The position numbers and the translations under genes are program-made. Source: Geodermatophilus sp. TF02-6 (lineage in GTDB: Bacteria; Actinomycetota; Actinomycetes; Mycobacteriales; Geodermatophilaceae). From it: DNA of 64,000 bases. Every line of letters starts with the position of its first letter. Positions within the stretch are counted from its first letter, which is position 1. The notes under the pieces were generated by a model. That model was given only the letters and a program-made list of their open reading frames with translations, was not told where the DNA came from and searched no databases. Below are positions 25,314-35,006 of the stretch, piece after piece. The stretch lies in contig NZ_QOHF01000013.1 of the NCBI RefSeq assembly GCF_003319115.1, positions 1 through 64,000 of the forward strand, in the 5' to 3' direction.

Positions 25314-25844
25314 GTGAGCGTGATGCGATTCGACCCCTTCGGGGACCCGTTCCGGAGCCTGGACCGGCTGACCAGCCAGTTGATGTCGGGGACGCGCACA
25401 CCGATGGCGATGCCGATGGACGTCTGGCAGGCCGAGGACGGCTACCACGTGGCCCTGGACCTGCCGGGGGTGGATCCCGGCAGCGTGGAGATCACCACCG
25501 AGCGCAACATGCTGACCATCCGCGCCGAGCGGCGCTCGGAGTACGAGCAGGGGCACAACGTGCTGCTCGCCGAGCGCCCCCAGGGCCGGTTCACCCGCCA
25601 GCTGCAGGTCGGCGAGGCGCTGGACACCGGCCGGGTGCAGGCCAGCTACGACGACGGCGTGCTGCTGCTGACCATCCCGCTGTCCGAGCAGGCGCAGCCT
25701 CGGCGGATCGAGGTGCAGCACGGTGGCGGCCAGCAGCAGCTGCCGGTCACCAGGGGCCAGCAGGACCAGGGCGGCGCGGGCGGTTCCTCCGGCGGCGGTC
25801 CGTCCGAGGGCGGCGCGTCCGAGGGCGGTCAGCAGGGCAGCTGA
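25314..25844 (+). CDS. Hsp20/alpha-crystallin small heat-shock protein
   Basis: This 176-aa holdase chaperone has an alpha-crystallin domain at about residues 25-125 (MPMDVWQAEDGYHVALDLPGVDPGSVEITTERNMLTIRAERR, then GRFTRQLQVGEALDTGRVQASYDDGVLLLTIPLSEQAQPRRIEV). The C-terminus is a long Gln/Gly/Ser tail with little structure (GGQQQLPVTRGQQDQGG, then GGSSGGGPSEGGASEGGQQ). GTG 25314 has GGAGGAG 6 bases upstream. It binds unfolding proteins under stress without ATP. Confidence 0.93.
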   Translation: MSVMRFDPFGDPFRSLDRLTSQLMSGTRTPMAMPMDVWQAEDGYHVALDLPGVDPGSVEITTERNMLTIRAERRSEYEQGHNVLLAERPQGRFTRQLQVGEALDTGRVQASYDDGVLLLTIPLSEQAQPRRIEVQHGGGQQQLPVTRGQQDQGGAGGSSGGGPSEGGASEGGQQGS

Positions 25845-25949
25845 CCCGGGAGCCGGGGTGGTGCGCGTCCGCGCCGGCCGCACCACCCCGGCTGTCCCCG
25901 CGCCCGGATCCGGGGGCCCGGCGACCGATCGGCACGGACGGCGAGGACT

Positions 25950-26017
25950 GGCGGACGGCGGGGCACGGCGGACGGCGGGGCACGGCGGACGGCGGGGCAC
26001 GGCGGACGGCGGGGCAC
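25950..26017. repeat. Four perfect 17-bp tandem repeats
   Basis: The unit GGCGGACGGCGGGGCAC occurs four times without a mismatch at 25950, 25967, 25984 and 26001, in the leader between the Hsp20 gene and the next membrane protein gene. The unit length is not a multiple of 3 and the stretch is not in a gene. Confidence 0.9.
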
Positions 26018-26050
26018 CGGAGCGGACCGGCCGGCCGATCGGAGGGGTCC

Positions 26051-27196
26051 ATGGCAACGGTGCACCGGCAGCGGCGTGCGCCCCCCTGGTGGCACCGCGC
26101 GGTGGCGAGGAGCGACGCGGTCGCCCACCTGCGCCTGACCCTGGTGACCTTCGCGGTGTCGGTGCTCGGCATCCGCATCTACCTGGCGGCCACCGGCTAT
26201 CCGCAGATCGGCGGGCAGACCCTGCACATCGCCCACGCCCTGTGGGGAGGGCTGCTGCTGTTCGTCGCCTCGCTGCTGCCGCTGCTGATCGCCGACCGCC
26301 GGGTGCTGACCACCGTCGCGCTGCTGTCCGGCGTCGGCGCGGGCCTGTTCGTCGACGAGGTCGGCAAGTTCATCACCGCCGACAACGACTACTTCTTCCC
26401 CGCGGCCGCGCCCATCGCCTACGCGGTGTTCCTGCTCACCGTCCTGGTCGGGCTGCGCTTCGTCGGCCGGTCCCGGGAGTGTTCGCCACGGGCCGACCTG
26501 CGCGCCGCGCTCGACCTGATCGCCGCGGCCCTCGACTCCGACCTGACGCCGGTGCAGCGGGCCGAGCTGGACCGGCGCCTGCGCGCCGCGGCCACCCCCG
26601 GCGCCGATCCCTCCGACGCCCCGTCCGAGGAGGAGCTGCGGCACCTGGCCGCCGGCCTGCTGGAGGTGGTCCCCTCCTCGGGGCTGCAGCTCGCCCCGGT
26701 CCGGCCGGGGCGGCTGCGCCGGCTCGTCTCCCGCCTGGACCGGTGGGTCGACCGCCGGCTCACCGAGCGGCTCCTGCGCACCGGGCTGCTCGTCGGGTTG
26801 ACCGTCCTCGGCCTGGTGGCGGTCAGCGACCTGGCCGTGATCACCGCGATCGCCGTCGACCTCTCCGACGGGTCGACCAGCGAGCTCACCGACGTGGCCA
26901 ACGGGTTCGCCCGGATCGAGATCGAGGACGCCCGCGGTGTCGGGTTCCTGTTCGCCCGCGCCGTGCTCGACGTCCTCGCCGGCAGCATGCTGGTGGTGGC
27001 CGCGGTCCTGCTGGTCCGGGGACGCCGGCGCAGCGCGATGGAGCTCGCGCGCCACGGTCTCCTGCTGTTCCTGACCGTGGTGAACCTGCTGCTGTTCTAC
27101 CTCGAGCAGTTCGCCGCGGCCGCCGCCGCCCTCGTCCAGCTCGCCCTGCTCTACGGGGTGCGGCGCTACCAGGACCACTTCGTCGAGCGGTCGTGA
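26051..27196 (+). CDS. Multi-pass membrane protein of unknown function
   Basis: This 381-aa protein has four hydrophobic segments in the first 145 residues, including LTLVTFAVSVLGIRIYLA, IAHALWGGLLLFVASLLPLLIA and IAYAVFLLTVLVGLRFV, with LFVDEVGKFITADNDYFFP in between. A charged cytoplasmic segment of about 100 residues follows, then three or four further helices. The DEVGKFIT.DNDYFFP stretch suggests a conserved family in actinobacteria, but I cannot name it. ATG 26051 follows GGAGGGG by 3 bases. The tandem repeat just upstream is its leader. Confidence 0.8.
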   Translation: MATVHRQRRAPPWWHRAVARSDAVAHLRLTLVTFAVSVLGIRIYLAATGYPQIGGQTLHIAHALWGGLLLFVASLLPLLIADRRVLTTVALLSGVGAGLFVDEVGKFITADNDYFFPAAAPIAYAVFLLTVLVGLRFVGRSRECSPRADLRAALDLIAAALDSDLTPVQRAELDRRLRAAATPGADPSDAPSEEELRHLAAGLLEVVPSSGLQLAPVRPGRLRRLVSRLDRWVDRRLTERLLRTGLLVGLTVLGLVAVSDLAVITAIAVDLSDGSTSELTDVANGFARIEIEDARGVGFLFARAVLDVLAGSMLVVAAVLLVRGRRRSAMELARHGLLLFLTVVNLLLFYLEQFAAAAAALVQLALLYGVRRYQDHFVERS

Positions 27197-27328
27197 GCGC
27201 GGGCTCCGTCGGGTGGGCCCTCGCCCGCCGGGGGAGGAGGGGTCAGGGACGGCGGCGTCGACGGACGTCACGGACCCCGAGCCGGCGCCGCCCGGCCGGT
27301 GCGCGGACCGGGGAGGAGGCCAGGGGAG

Positions 27329-28348
<1,020 letters not shown>

Positions 28349-28734
28349 GGAGGACCTCTCAGGACTGGGCGTCGTGGGTGCGCATCAGTGCGCGGAGGTG
28401 GATGCGCGGAGATGGACGGGAAAGGGCAGAGATGTGCTGTGACGCTGTGTTCGCCGAAGCGAATGGCACGCGCTCCCCGTTGTGCGCTGCAGCGCGTCGA
28501 CCCCGGCACAGAAGGTGGCCCATGTCGGCCCACCAGATCAAGTGTGATTCAGCTCACAACACTGCGGAGCGTCTCCGCTGATGGTGGAACGGGGATGCCG
28601 ACCTGTGGCGCGCGGTGCGAGCCCGTCGTCACGAGCGACGAGCCGCGATCCTGTCCGTTCCGATGGGCAGAGGTCGCCACCTGCGGACGCTCGACACGCG
28701 ACGACCGACGGACCTCACGAACCGACCGACTCGG
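28349..28734. other. Gene-free upstream region
   Basis: These 386 bases sit between the decarboxylase start and the end of the PHA depolymerase gene. The content is less GC-rich in the middle. Besides the CRP-like site at 28543-28558 and a 12-base palindrome (GCGCTGCAGCGC) near 28485, I see no gene. Confidence 0.5.
28543..28558. promoter_or_regulatory. CRP/GlxR-type binding site
   Basis: TGTGATTCAGCTCACA has both half-sites TGTGA and TCACA with the standard 6-base spacer. It lies 195 bases upstream of the decarboxylase gene start. In actinobacteria this pattern is bound by cAMP-dependent Crp/GlxR proteins. No such regulator is encoded in this window. Confidence 0.55.
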
Positions 28735-29601
28735 TCAGTCCTGGTCGTCCAGGAAGCGCTCGATGAGCGGCGCCAGGACGTCGGCCTCGGTGATCAGCGC
28801 CAGGTGCCCGCCGCCGTAGACGTGCAGCCGGGCGTCGGGGATCAGCCGGGCCATGATCCGGGCGTTCACCACCGGCACGATCGGGTCGTCGTCCCCGGCG
28901 ACCACCAGCGTCGGCTGCCGGATCAGCCGCAGGAACGGCAGGCTGCTCCAGCCCGCGCTGGCCGCCAGTTGGTAGTAGTAGCCGCGCCCCGGGCCCAGCC
29001 GGGTGGCCGCGCGCAGCACCCGCGCCGCGAGCGCCGGGTCGGTGCGGACCGTGCCGCCGTAGACCAACCCGGCGATCTCCCGGGTGTAGGCCGGGTCGTG
29101 GTGGCGGCGGGGGGTGAGCATCCGCGCCAGCACCTGCGGGTGCGCGGGCACCATCAGCGACCCGGTGCCGGTGGCCGCCAGCACCAGCCGCCGGCAGCGC
29201 CGGCGGTGCTGGACGGCGAAGTGCTGGGCCAGCGCGCCACCCCAGGACAGCCCGAGGACGTCGACCGGGCCACCGCAGTCCAGCCGGTCGAGCACCCCGG
29301 CGACGACCGGGGTGAAGGTGGCCAACAGGTACGGCACCACCGGCCGCGGCGACCCCCCCACGCCGGGGACGTCGAACCGGACCACCGTCCGCCGCGGGTC
29401 GAGCGCGTCGACGAAGGGCTGCAGCACCTCCAGGCTCGCGCCGATGCCGTTCATCAGCAGCAGCGGCGGGGTCGACCGGTCCCCGGGCCGGACCGCGACC
29501 CGCAGGGCGCGCCCGGCGACGGTCAGCGTGCGGACGTCCTCCCCGGAGTGCGTGGCGGCCGACGGCGCTGTCGGCCGCGTCGGCTCACCTGTCGAAGACA
29601 T
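28735..29601 (-). CDS. phaZ: Intracellular PHA depolymerase-like alpha/beta hydrolase
   Basis: This 288-aa protein follows the intracellular medium-chain PHA depolymerase pattern closely: PPLLLMNGIGASLEVLQPFVDALDP, VVRFDVPGVGGSPRP, nucleophile Ser in DVLGLSWGGALAQHFA, LVLAATGTGSLMVP, IAGLVYGGTVR, GYYYQLAASAGWSSLPFL, Asp in VAGDDDPIVPVVNARIMARLIPDA and His in YGGGHLALIT. It would release hydroxyacids from stored polymer. The gene starts inside the last 17 bases of the synthase gene, so the two are translated together. Confidence 0.88.
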   Translation of the reverse strand: MSSTGEPTRPTAPSAATHSGEDVRTLTVAGRALRVAVRPGDRSTPPLLLMNGIGASLEVLQPFVDALDPRRTVVRFDVPGVGGSPRPVVPYLLATFTPVVAGVLDRLDCGGPVDVLGLSWGGALAQHFAVQHRRRCRRLVLAATGTGSLMVPAHPQVLARMLTPRRHHDPAYTREIAGLVYGGTVRTDPALAARVLRAATRLGPGRGYYYQLAASAGWSSLPFLRLIRQPTLVVAGDDDPIVPVVNARIMARLIPDARLHVYGGGHLALITEADVLAPLIERFLDDQD

Positions 29602-31318
29602 ACGTCCCCGGGGCGTCGGCCAGCGGCGGCAGCTCCTCGCTGCCCAGGGACGACGGGGCCGGCACCTCGTCGCCGGTGCGCTCGGCGAGCCAGGCGGTGA
29701 AGTCCGGCCACCACGAGCCCCTGACCTTCTCCGCCGAGGCCAGCCACGCCTCCGGGTCGGCCGGGGTCTGCGGGGCCACCTGGAACGACGCCTTGGGGTT
29801 CGACGGCGGGTTGACCAGCGAGGCGATGTGGCCGGCGGTGGACAGGACGAACCGGCTGCGCCCGCCCAGCAGCTGCGTCGTCCGGTAGCAGGACTGCCAG
29901 GGGCAGAGGTGGTCGTTGATGCCGGCGGTGACGTAGGCGTCGACGTCGACCTTGGACAGGTCGACCGGCGAGCCCAGCATCGTCGCCGCCCCCGGCCGGG
30001 TCAGCTTGTTGCCGACGGCGACGTCGATGAAGTCGCGGTGCAGGGCCGCGCTCATCCGGGTGGTGTCGGCGTTCCAGAAGAGGATGTCGAAGGCCGGCGG
30101 CGGCCTGCCCTGCAGGTAGTTGTTCACCCAGTAGTTCCACACCAGGTCGTTGGGCCGCAGCCAGGCGAACACCTCGGCCAGCGTGGCGCCGTCCAGGTAG
30201 CCCCTGCGCCGCGACTTCTCGGTCGCCTCCCGGATCGCCTCGGCGTCCATGAGCGCGCCGATCGTGCCGGCGTGCGCCCAGTCGAGCACGGCGACGGCGT
30301 AGCTCGAGGCGGCCACCCGCTCCAGCCCACCGGTGGCGGCCAGGTGGGCGAGCACCATCGCGAGGATGATCCCGCCCGAGCAGAAGCCCTGCAGGGCCAC
30401 CCGGTCGCTGCCGGTGATCCGCTCGGCGGCGTCCATCGCGTCGAGGACGGCCTGCCCGTAGGCGTCCAGGCCCCAGTCGGCGTGCCGCTCGTCGGGGTTG
30501 CGCCACGACATCACGAAGACCTGCTGGCCGGAGGCGACGTAGTGCTCCACGATGCTGCGCCCGGGCGCCAGGTCGGTGACGTAGTACTTGTTGATCGTCG
30601 GCGGCACCACCACCAGGGGGACCTGGCGGACGCGCTCGGTGGTGGGCCGGTACTGGATCAGCTCGAACACCGGCGTCCGCAGCACGACCGCGCCCGGCGT
30701 GACGGCGAGGTCCTCCCCCACGGTGAATGCGTCGGACTCCACCATCGTGGGCACGCGGGGTGCGGAGGCGAGGTCGGAGACCAGCCGGCGGACGCCGGTG
30801 ACGACGTTGCGCCCACCGGTGTCGATGAACGCCTTCCACGCCAGCGGGTTGACCAGCGGGGCGTTGCTGGGCGCCAGCGCGTCGACGAGGTTGGTCACGG
30901 AGAACCGGATCCGCTCGTCGTCCTGCCAGTCCAGGTCGGCGTCGTCGACCAGGGCGACCGCTGTCTGGGCTGCGGCGATGTGCGCCTGCATCGCCCGGCG
31001 CATCAGCGGGTTGCCTGCCCAGGCCGGGTCGGTGTAACGCTTGTCCTTCGGCGAGGGGGCGAGGTCGGAGCGGCCGGCGACGATCTGCCCGAGGTCCTTG
31101 GCGAGGGTGCCCGCGCGCCGGGCGACGGCGTCGGGGTGGCGGGCCAGGCCCCGGCCGAGGTGGAGCACGGTCCGGGCGGGCGGGACCATCCGGCGCAGCG
31201 GCCCGCGGGCGCCGTCCACCAGGATCATGTCCAGACCCACGACGGCCTCGCCGGGCTCCTGGGTGTCCCCGTCGGTGGTCTGCCCCGTGCGCGGACGTGC
31301 GCTGGCTGCCTCGGTCAT
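29585..31318 (-). CDS. phaC: Polyhydroxyalkanoate synthase
   Basis: This 577-aa enzyme polymerises hydroxyacyl-CoA into storage polyester at the granule surface. The lipase-like box is GFCSGG with the catalytic Cys near residue 310; the catalytic Asp is in AGINDHLCPW (about 468) and the His in STAGHIASLVNPP (about 497). Other family segments are VPPTINKYYVTDLAPGRSIVEHYV, FVMSWRNPD and FDILFWNADTTRM. The length suits a single-subunit synthase of class I/II type. The start ATG 31318 has GAGGAG 6 bases upstream. Confidence 0.93.
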   Translation of the reverse strand: MTEAASARPRTGQTTDGDTQEPGEAVVGLDMILVDGARGPLRRMVPPARTVLHLGRGLARHPDAVARRAGTLAKDLGQIVAGRSDLAPSPKDKRYTDPAWAGNPLMRRAMQAHIAAAQTAVALVDDADLDWQDDERIRFSVTNLVDALAPSNAPLVNPLAWKAFIDTGGRNVVTGVRRLVSDLASAPRVPTMVESDAFTVGEDLAVTPGAVVLRTPVFELIQYRPTTERVRQVPLVVVPPTINKYYVTDLAPGRSIVEHYVASGQQVFVMSWRNPDERHADWGLDAYGQAVLDAMDAAERITGSDRVALQGFCSGGIILAMVLAHLAATGGLERVAASSYAVAVLDWAHAGTIGALMDAEAIREATEKSRRRGYLDGATLAEVFAWLRPNDLVWNYWVNNYLQGRPPPAFDILFWNADTTRMSAALHRDFIDVAVGNKLTRPGAATMLGSPVDLSKVDVDAYVTAGINDHLCPWQSCYRTTQLLGGRSRFVLSTAGHIASLVNPPSNPKASFQVAPQTPADPEAWLASAEKVRGSWWPDFTAWLAERTGDEVPAPSSLGSEELPPLADAPGTYVFDR

Positions 31319-31434
31319 GCCGTCTCCTCGGTGCGCTGACTCGCGGTCTGACCGCAGACACTCAACCACGGCCCGGGAGCGGACGCCCGCTCAGGTCCCT
31401 CCCCGGGTGTCGGCCGGCCCCCGCGCCGTGGCCC

Positions 31435-31475
31435 CTCCAGGGCCTCCCCTCGAGCGTGCGAGGCGCAGTCCTTCT
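31435..31475. repeat. 3'-end hairpin repeat, weak copy
   Basis: This is a diverged copy of the repeat seen at 35.9, 58.4, 60.8 and 62.2 kb. It has CCCCTCGAGCGTGCGAGG followed by GTCCTTCT, which runs directly into the stop codon (TCA) of the minus-strand flippase-like gene. Confidence 0.45.
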
Positions 31476-32570
31476 TCACACCGTCTCGGGGACCAGCGTC
31501 GTGCGGGGTGCGGCGTTCGGCGGCCGCCGCCACGACCGGTTGGCCCGCCAGAACAGGTAGGCGGCCAGACCGAGCGGGATGGGCAGCACGTAGGTGAGCG
31601 CGCGGTAGACCAGGACGGCGGCGGCGACCAGGGGCCGGTCCCCGCCGGCCGCGGCCAGCCCGGTGATCAGCGCGACCTCGACCACGCCCAGCCCCCCCGG
31701 GGTGAACGGGACCGCGGTGAGCAGCCGGGCGAAGGCGAACACCGCCAGCGCCTCGACGACCCCGACCTGGCGGCCGTCCACGCCGACGACGCGCAGGGCG
31801 ACGAGCAGGACGAGGAACAGCGACAGGTGGCTGACCAGCGTGGCCAGGGAGATCCAGTGCCAGCGGGCCCTGAGCAGCAACGCCGTCCGGTCGCGGAACC
31901 GCGTGGTCGCCCGCTCCCAGCCGTGCACCGGGCCGCGCCCGAACGGCCGGCGCAGCGCGGAGGCGACGCGGCCGGCGACGGTGCCGATCCGGGCCGCCCC
32001 CTCCCGGCTGCGCAGCAGCAGCCCGAGCAGGGCGACGGCGACGGCGAGACCGGCCAGGCCGGCCACTCCGGCCGCCACCCGTCCCGGGCTGGGCGTCGAC
32101 CCCAACGCCAGCAGGCTCAGCGCCAGGACCGGCAGCGCCAGCTTGGCGAAGTTGTTCCACAGGCCGGCCACCAGCAGGCAGACCGACGTCCGGGAGCGGG
32201 AGAACCCCCACGAGGAGTTCATCGCGTAGGTCAGGCCGAGGGCGAGGGCGGCGCCGGCGACCACGGTGTTGGACACGGCCGTCGTCGCCAGCGTGGCCAC
32301 GGTGGCCTGCCGCAGGGTCAGCCCGGGCATCGCGGCCACGACCAGGAACTGGTAGGTGGCCAGGTTCCACACCGTGACCAGCGCCAGCAGCGCCACCTCC
32401 GCAGCGGTCATCGCGCGCACCGAGTCCCACACCGCCGACAGGCTGGTGAACTGGGGGAGGAACCAGCCGAGGACGGCCGCCGCCAGCGCCAGCGACAGCA
32501 CGGGAGCGACCAGCCTCCGCCACCGGCGCCCGGTGGCCGGCGGCCGGGGCGGCGGGGGACCGGCGGTCAC
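31476..32570 (-). CDS. Lysylphosphatidylglycerol-synthase-TM (UPF0104) family membrane protein
   Basis: This 364-aa protein has about eight membrane helices of the MprF/AglD flippase-like fold. Typical segments are AVSNTVVAGAALALGLTYAMN, the central SLATLVSHLSLFLVLLVALRVVGV, AFARLLTAVPFTPGGLGVVEVALITGLAAAGG and VYRALTYVLPIPLG. The FTPGGLGVVE motif is a strong family mark. Such proteins move or modify lipids or lipid-linked sugars. The GTG start overlaps the stop of the lipoprotein gene by 4 bases, so it is part of a three-gene operon. Confidence 0.88.
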   Translation of the reverse strand: MTAGPPPPRPPATGRRWRRLVAPVLSLALAAAVLGWFLPQFTSLSAVWDSVRAMTAAEVALLALVTVWNLATYQFLVVAAMPGLTLRQATVATLATTAVSNTVVAGAALALGLTYAMNSSWGFSRSRTSVCLLVAGLWNNFAKLALPVLALSLLALGSTPSPGRVAAGVAGLAGLAVAVALLGLLLRSREGAARIGTVAGRVASALRRPFGRGPVHGWERATTRFRDRTALLLRARWHWISLATLVSHLSLFLVLLVALRVVGVDGRQVGVVEALAVFAFARLLTAVPFTPGGLGVVEVALITGLAAAGGDRPLVAAAVLVYRALTYVLPIPLGLAAYLFWRANRSWRRPPNAAPRTTLVPETV

Positions 32571-33175
32571 CGCGGGCTCCCCGCGGCCGCGGGCGGGTCG
32601 AGCCCGAGCCGGCCGCCGGTCTCCGCGCGGACCTGCTCGGCCAGCTCCTGCCGGCGCAGCGTGCCGATGTTCTGCGTGGCCAGGGCCAGCGGCTCGCCCC
32701 GGGCGTCCCCGGACAGCGTGAAGACGACGGTCAGGCAGCCGCCGTCGAACAGGTAGTAGCGCCGGCCCAGGTACTGCGGGGTGACCTGGGTGACCCGCTC
32801 CAGCCGGTGCATGCCCTCGCGGTCGCTGGGGATCTCCGTGGCGCCCGCGGTGTCGCAGGTGCCGGTCAGCCACACCTCGATGGCGTGCACCCCGTCGCGG
32901 TCGGAGTCCAGCCAGAAGCGGGCCGAGCCGCGCCGGGCGTCGAGGCCGGAGAAGTGCCACCCGACGGGCAGGCCCTGCAGGCACGGCACCCAGGACGCCG
33001 TCGGCACCGCCTGGGCCATGAGCACGACCCCGGAGGCCGCGACCGCGTCGTCCCCGATCGAGCAGGCCGGGACGTCGCCGATGAGGCCGTCGGCCGGCGC
33101 CCCGCACCCGGTGAGCAGCAGGGCCAGCACCGCTCCGGGGACGGCGGCCGGCCGGGCGGCCCGGGCCGCGGTCAC
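32567..33175 (-). CDS. Lipoprotein of PAP2-kinase operon
   Basis: This 202-aa protein has a lipoprotein signal (hydrophobic AVPGAVLALLLTGC with lipobox LTGC). The mature part has paired Cys (VPACSIGDD, WVPCLQGLPVGWHFSG, TGTCDTAG and DGGCLTVVFTLSG) and the strand FWLDSDRDGVHAIEVWL. It does not match a family I can name. Both ends overlap neighbours (GTGA at the start with the PAP2-kinase gene and at the end with the flippase-like gene). It therefore likely works with them at the outer face of the membrane. Confidence 0.8.
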   Translation of the reverse strand: MTAARAARPAAVPGAVLALLLTGCGAPADGLIGDVPACSIGDDAVAASGVVLMAQAVPTASWVPCLQGLPVGWHFSGLDARRGSARFWLDSDRDGVHAIEVWLTGTCDTAGATEIPSDREGMHRLERVTQVTPQYLGRRYYLFDGGCLTVVFTLSGDARGEPLALATQNIGTLRRQELAEQVRAETGGRLGLDPPAAAGSPR

Positions 33176-34899
33176 AGCGGCGACCCCAGCAGGTCGGCGG
33201 CGACCAGCGCGCCGAGCAGCAGGGTCAGCAGCACGACCAGCGACAGCCCGATCCGGCGCCAGCTCCACCGCTGGATGCGCACCGGCGGGAGCCGGTAGGG
33301 CAGCAGCCGCAGGAACCGGGCGTGCAGGTCGCGGCCGTCGGCGCGCAGCGACCGGCGCAGCTGCGTGGGCATCGTCAGGCCGCGGGTGGCGGCGAAGGCC
33401 TCGGCGATCTCCTCGTCGGAGAAGCGCAACCGGGCCCGGGCGTACACCCGCGCCGGGTCGGTGCGCAGCGCCAGGACCAGCATCGTGTTGGCCAGGTCGA
33501 CCGCCTGCCGCCACGGGCTGGGCCGCACCTCGGCGAAGGCGGAGTCGATGAGGTAGAGGGTGCCGTCACGCACCAGGACGTTGGCCGGCTTGATGTCGCG
33601 GTGGGCCACCCCGATGTCCCACATCCGCCGCACCACGGCCAGGCCCTGGTCGATGACGGCGTCGTCGATCTCGGCGTCCCCGATCTCCTGCGCGCCGCCC
33701 AGGAACTCGGTGACCAGCAGGTACTCCCGCTCGGGGGTGATCTCCACGATGCCCATCGGGTGCGGCACGGGCAGCCCGGCGTCGGAGAACAGCCGCAGCA
33801 CGTAGTCCTCGTGCTGCACCAGCCGGCGCACGCTGTGGAACGGCTTCTCGTCCTCCAGCCGGCCGTAGAGCAGCGTGCGGCCGAGCTTGAACCAGCGGTC
33901 CGAGCGCACGTGGGTGGCGGCGTAGAGCTTGCCGAAGACCCAGCCGTGGGCGTCGCCGCCGCCGTCGTCCCCGTCCTCCTCCCCACCCTCGGCCTCGACC
34001 TCGATCCGCAGCGGCGTCGAACCGCCCGATCCGGCGAGGTTGAACGGCGTGCACGACGTGGCGAGCAGCCCCAGCTGGTCCCGCAGCGCCCGCACGATCG
34101 CCTCGCCGCGCACGCCGGAGACGTCGAGGTGGGCGGGGCTGCCGCGGCGGTAGCGCACCGGGTGGACGTCGTTGGGCGTCATCAACCGGAACGCGGCCAG
34201 CGGCACCGCCACGCCGAGGACCACGGCCGCGACGACGTCGGTGGGGTGGTCCTGCGCCAGGTACAGCCGGGAGGCGCCGGTGAGCGCCAGCAGCCCGACC
34301 ACGACCCACTTGCCGACCGTCCGCGCCCGCCCGGCCGGCACCAGCGCGTACACCGTGCTGACCAGGAACGCGGTCAGCACGGTCACCGGCAGGGAGGGCA
34401 TCGCGTAGCCCGACCAGTCGCCGAGCAGCTCGACCTCGAACGGGCGGGGTCGCTGCAGGACCTGCGTGGCCAGCGCGCCGACGTTGACCACCAGCAGGCC
34501 CACGCCGATCCACACGAACAAGTGCCGCCACCGCCGGAACACCACCAGGACCAGCAGGTTGGCCAGCCACAGCACGTGCAGCGCACGCCGCCCGGCCAGC
34601 ACCCCGGCCGCCTCGGCGACGTCGGCCAGCCCCGGGGAGCGCACCGCGGCCAGGGCCTGCAGGAGCCGGGTGTCGACCAGGTCGACGGCCGGGACGCCGC
34701 CGGTGACCAGCGCCACGGTCCACGCCACCACCACGCCGGCGGACAGCCCCAGCCACCACTTGCCCGAGGCGTTCAGGTGGCGCGGCAGCGGCGGGGGCTC
34801 CCCGGAGGGACGGCGGCGCCGGCGGACGCGCTGGATCGCCGGCGCCGGGGGACGTCGGACGGGACCCGCCTGCGGGACGGCGCGCGGCAGCGACGCCAT
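33172..34899 (-). CDS. PAP2-like membrane domain fused to RIO/LPS-kinase-like domain
   Basis: This 575-aa fusion has a PAP2 phosphatase-like membrane part at residues 50-260. Motif 1 reads QVLQRPRPFE and motif 3 reads SRLYLAQDHPTDVVAAVVLG, but motif 2 reads YAMPSLPV where PSGH is expected, so the usual His is absent. Residues 290-545 are kinase-like: HRDIKPANVLVRDGTLYLIDSAFAEV contains the catalytic loop (HRD.KPAN) and DSA in place of DFG; a Lys-bearing strand and VTEFLGGAQEIGD precede it. A final membrane helix ends the protein (LSLVVLLTLLLGALVAADLL). It is first in an operon with a lipoprotein and a flippase-like protein. It probably handles lipid or undecaprenyl phosphate. ATG 34899 has a GGGGGG SD. 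Confidence 0.8.
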   Translation of the reverse strand: MASLPRAVPQAGPVRRPPAPAIQRVRRRRRPSGEPPPLPRHLNASGKWWLGLSAGVVVAWTVALVTGGVPAVDLVDTRLLQALAAVRSPGLADVAEAAGVLAGRRALHVLWLANLLVLVVFRRWRHLFVWIGVGLLVVNVGALATQVLQRPRPFEVELLGDWSGYAMPSLPVTVLTAFLVSTVYALVPAGRARTVGKWVVVGLLALTGASRLYLAQDHPTDVVAAVVLGVAVPLAAFRLMTPNDVHPVRYRRGSPAHLDVSGVRGEAIVRALRDQLGLLATSCTPFNLAGSGGSTPLRIEVEAEGGEEDGDDGGGDAHGWVFGKLYAATHVRSDRWFKLGRTLLYGRLEDEKPFHSVRRLVQHEDYVLRLFSDAGLPVPHPMGIVEITPEREYLLVTEFLGGAQEIGDAEIDDAVIDQGLAVVRRMWDIGVAHRDIKPANVLVRDGTLYLIDSAFAEVRPSPWRQAVDLANTMLVLALRTDPARVYARARLRFSDEEIAEAFAATRGLTMPTQLRRSLRADGRDLHARFLRLLPYRLPPVRIQRWSWRRIGLSLVVLLTLLLGALVAADLLGSPL

Positions 34900-35006
34900 G
34901 CCCCCCGATGCTGCACCCGATCCGGCCGCGGGTCCATGGGGATCCCCCGGACCGGTCGGCGGGATAGCGTGACCCGAGCGCCGTCCCCGCGGGGAGGAGA
35001 GCGCCG

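Noticed and set aside
25950-26017. CRISPR array
   Set aside because: The units are directly adjacent with no spacers and no cas genes are nearby.
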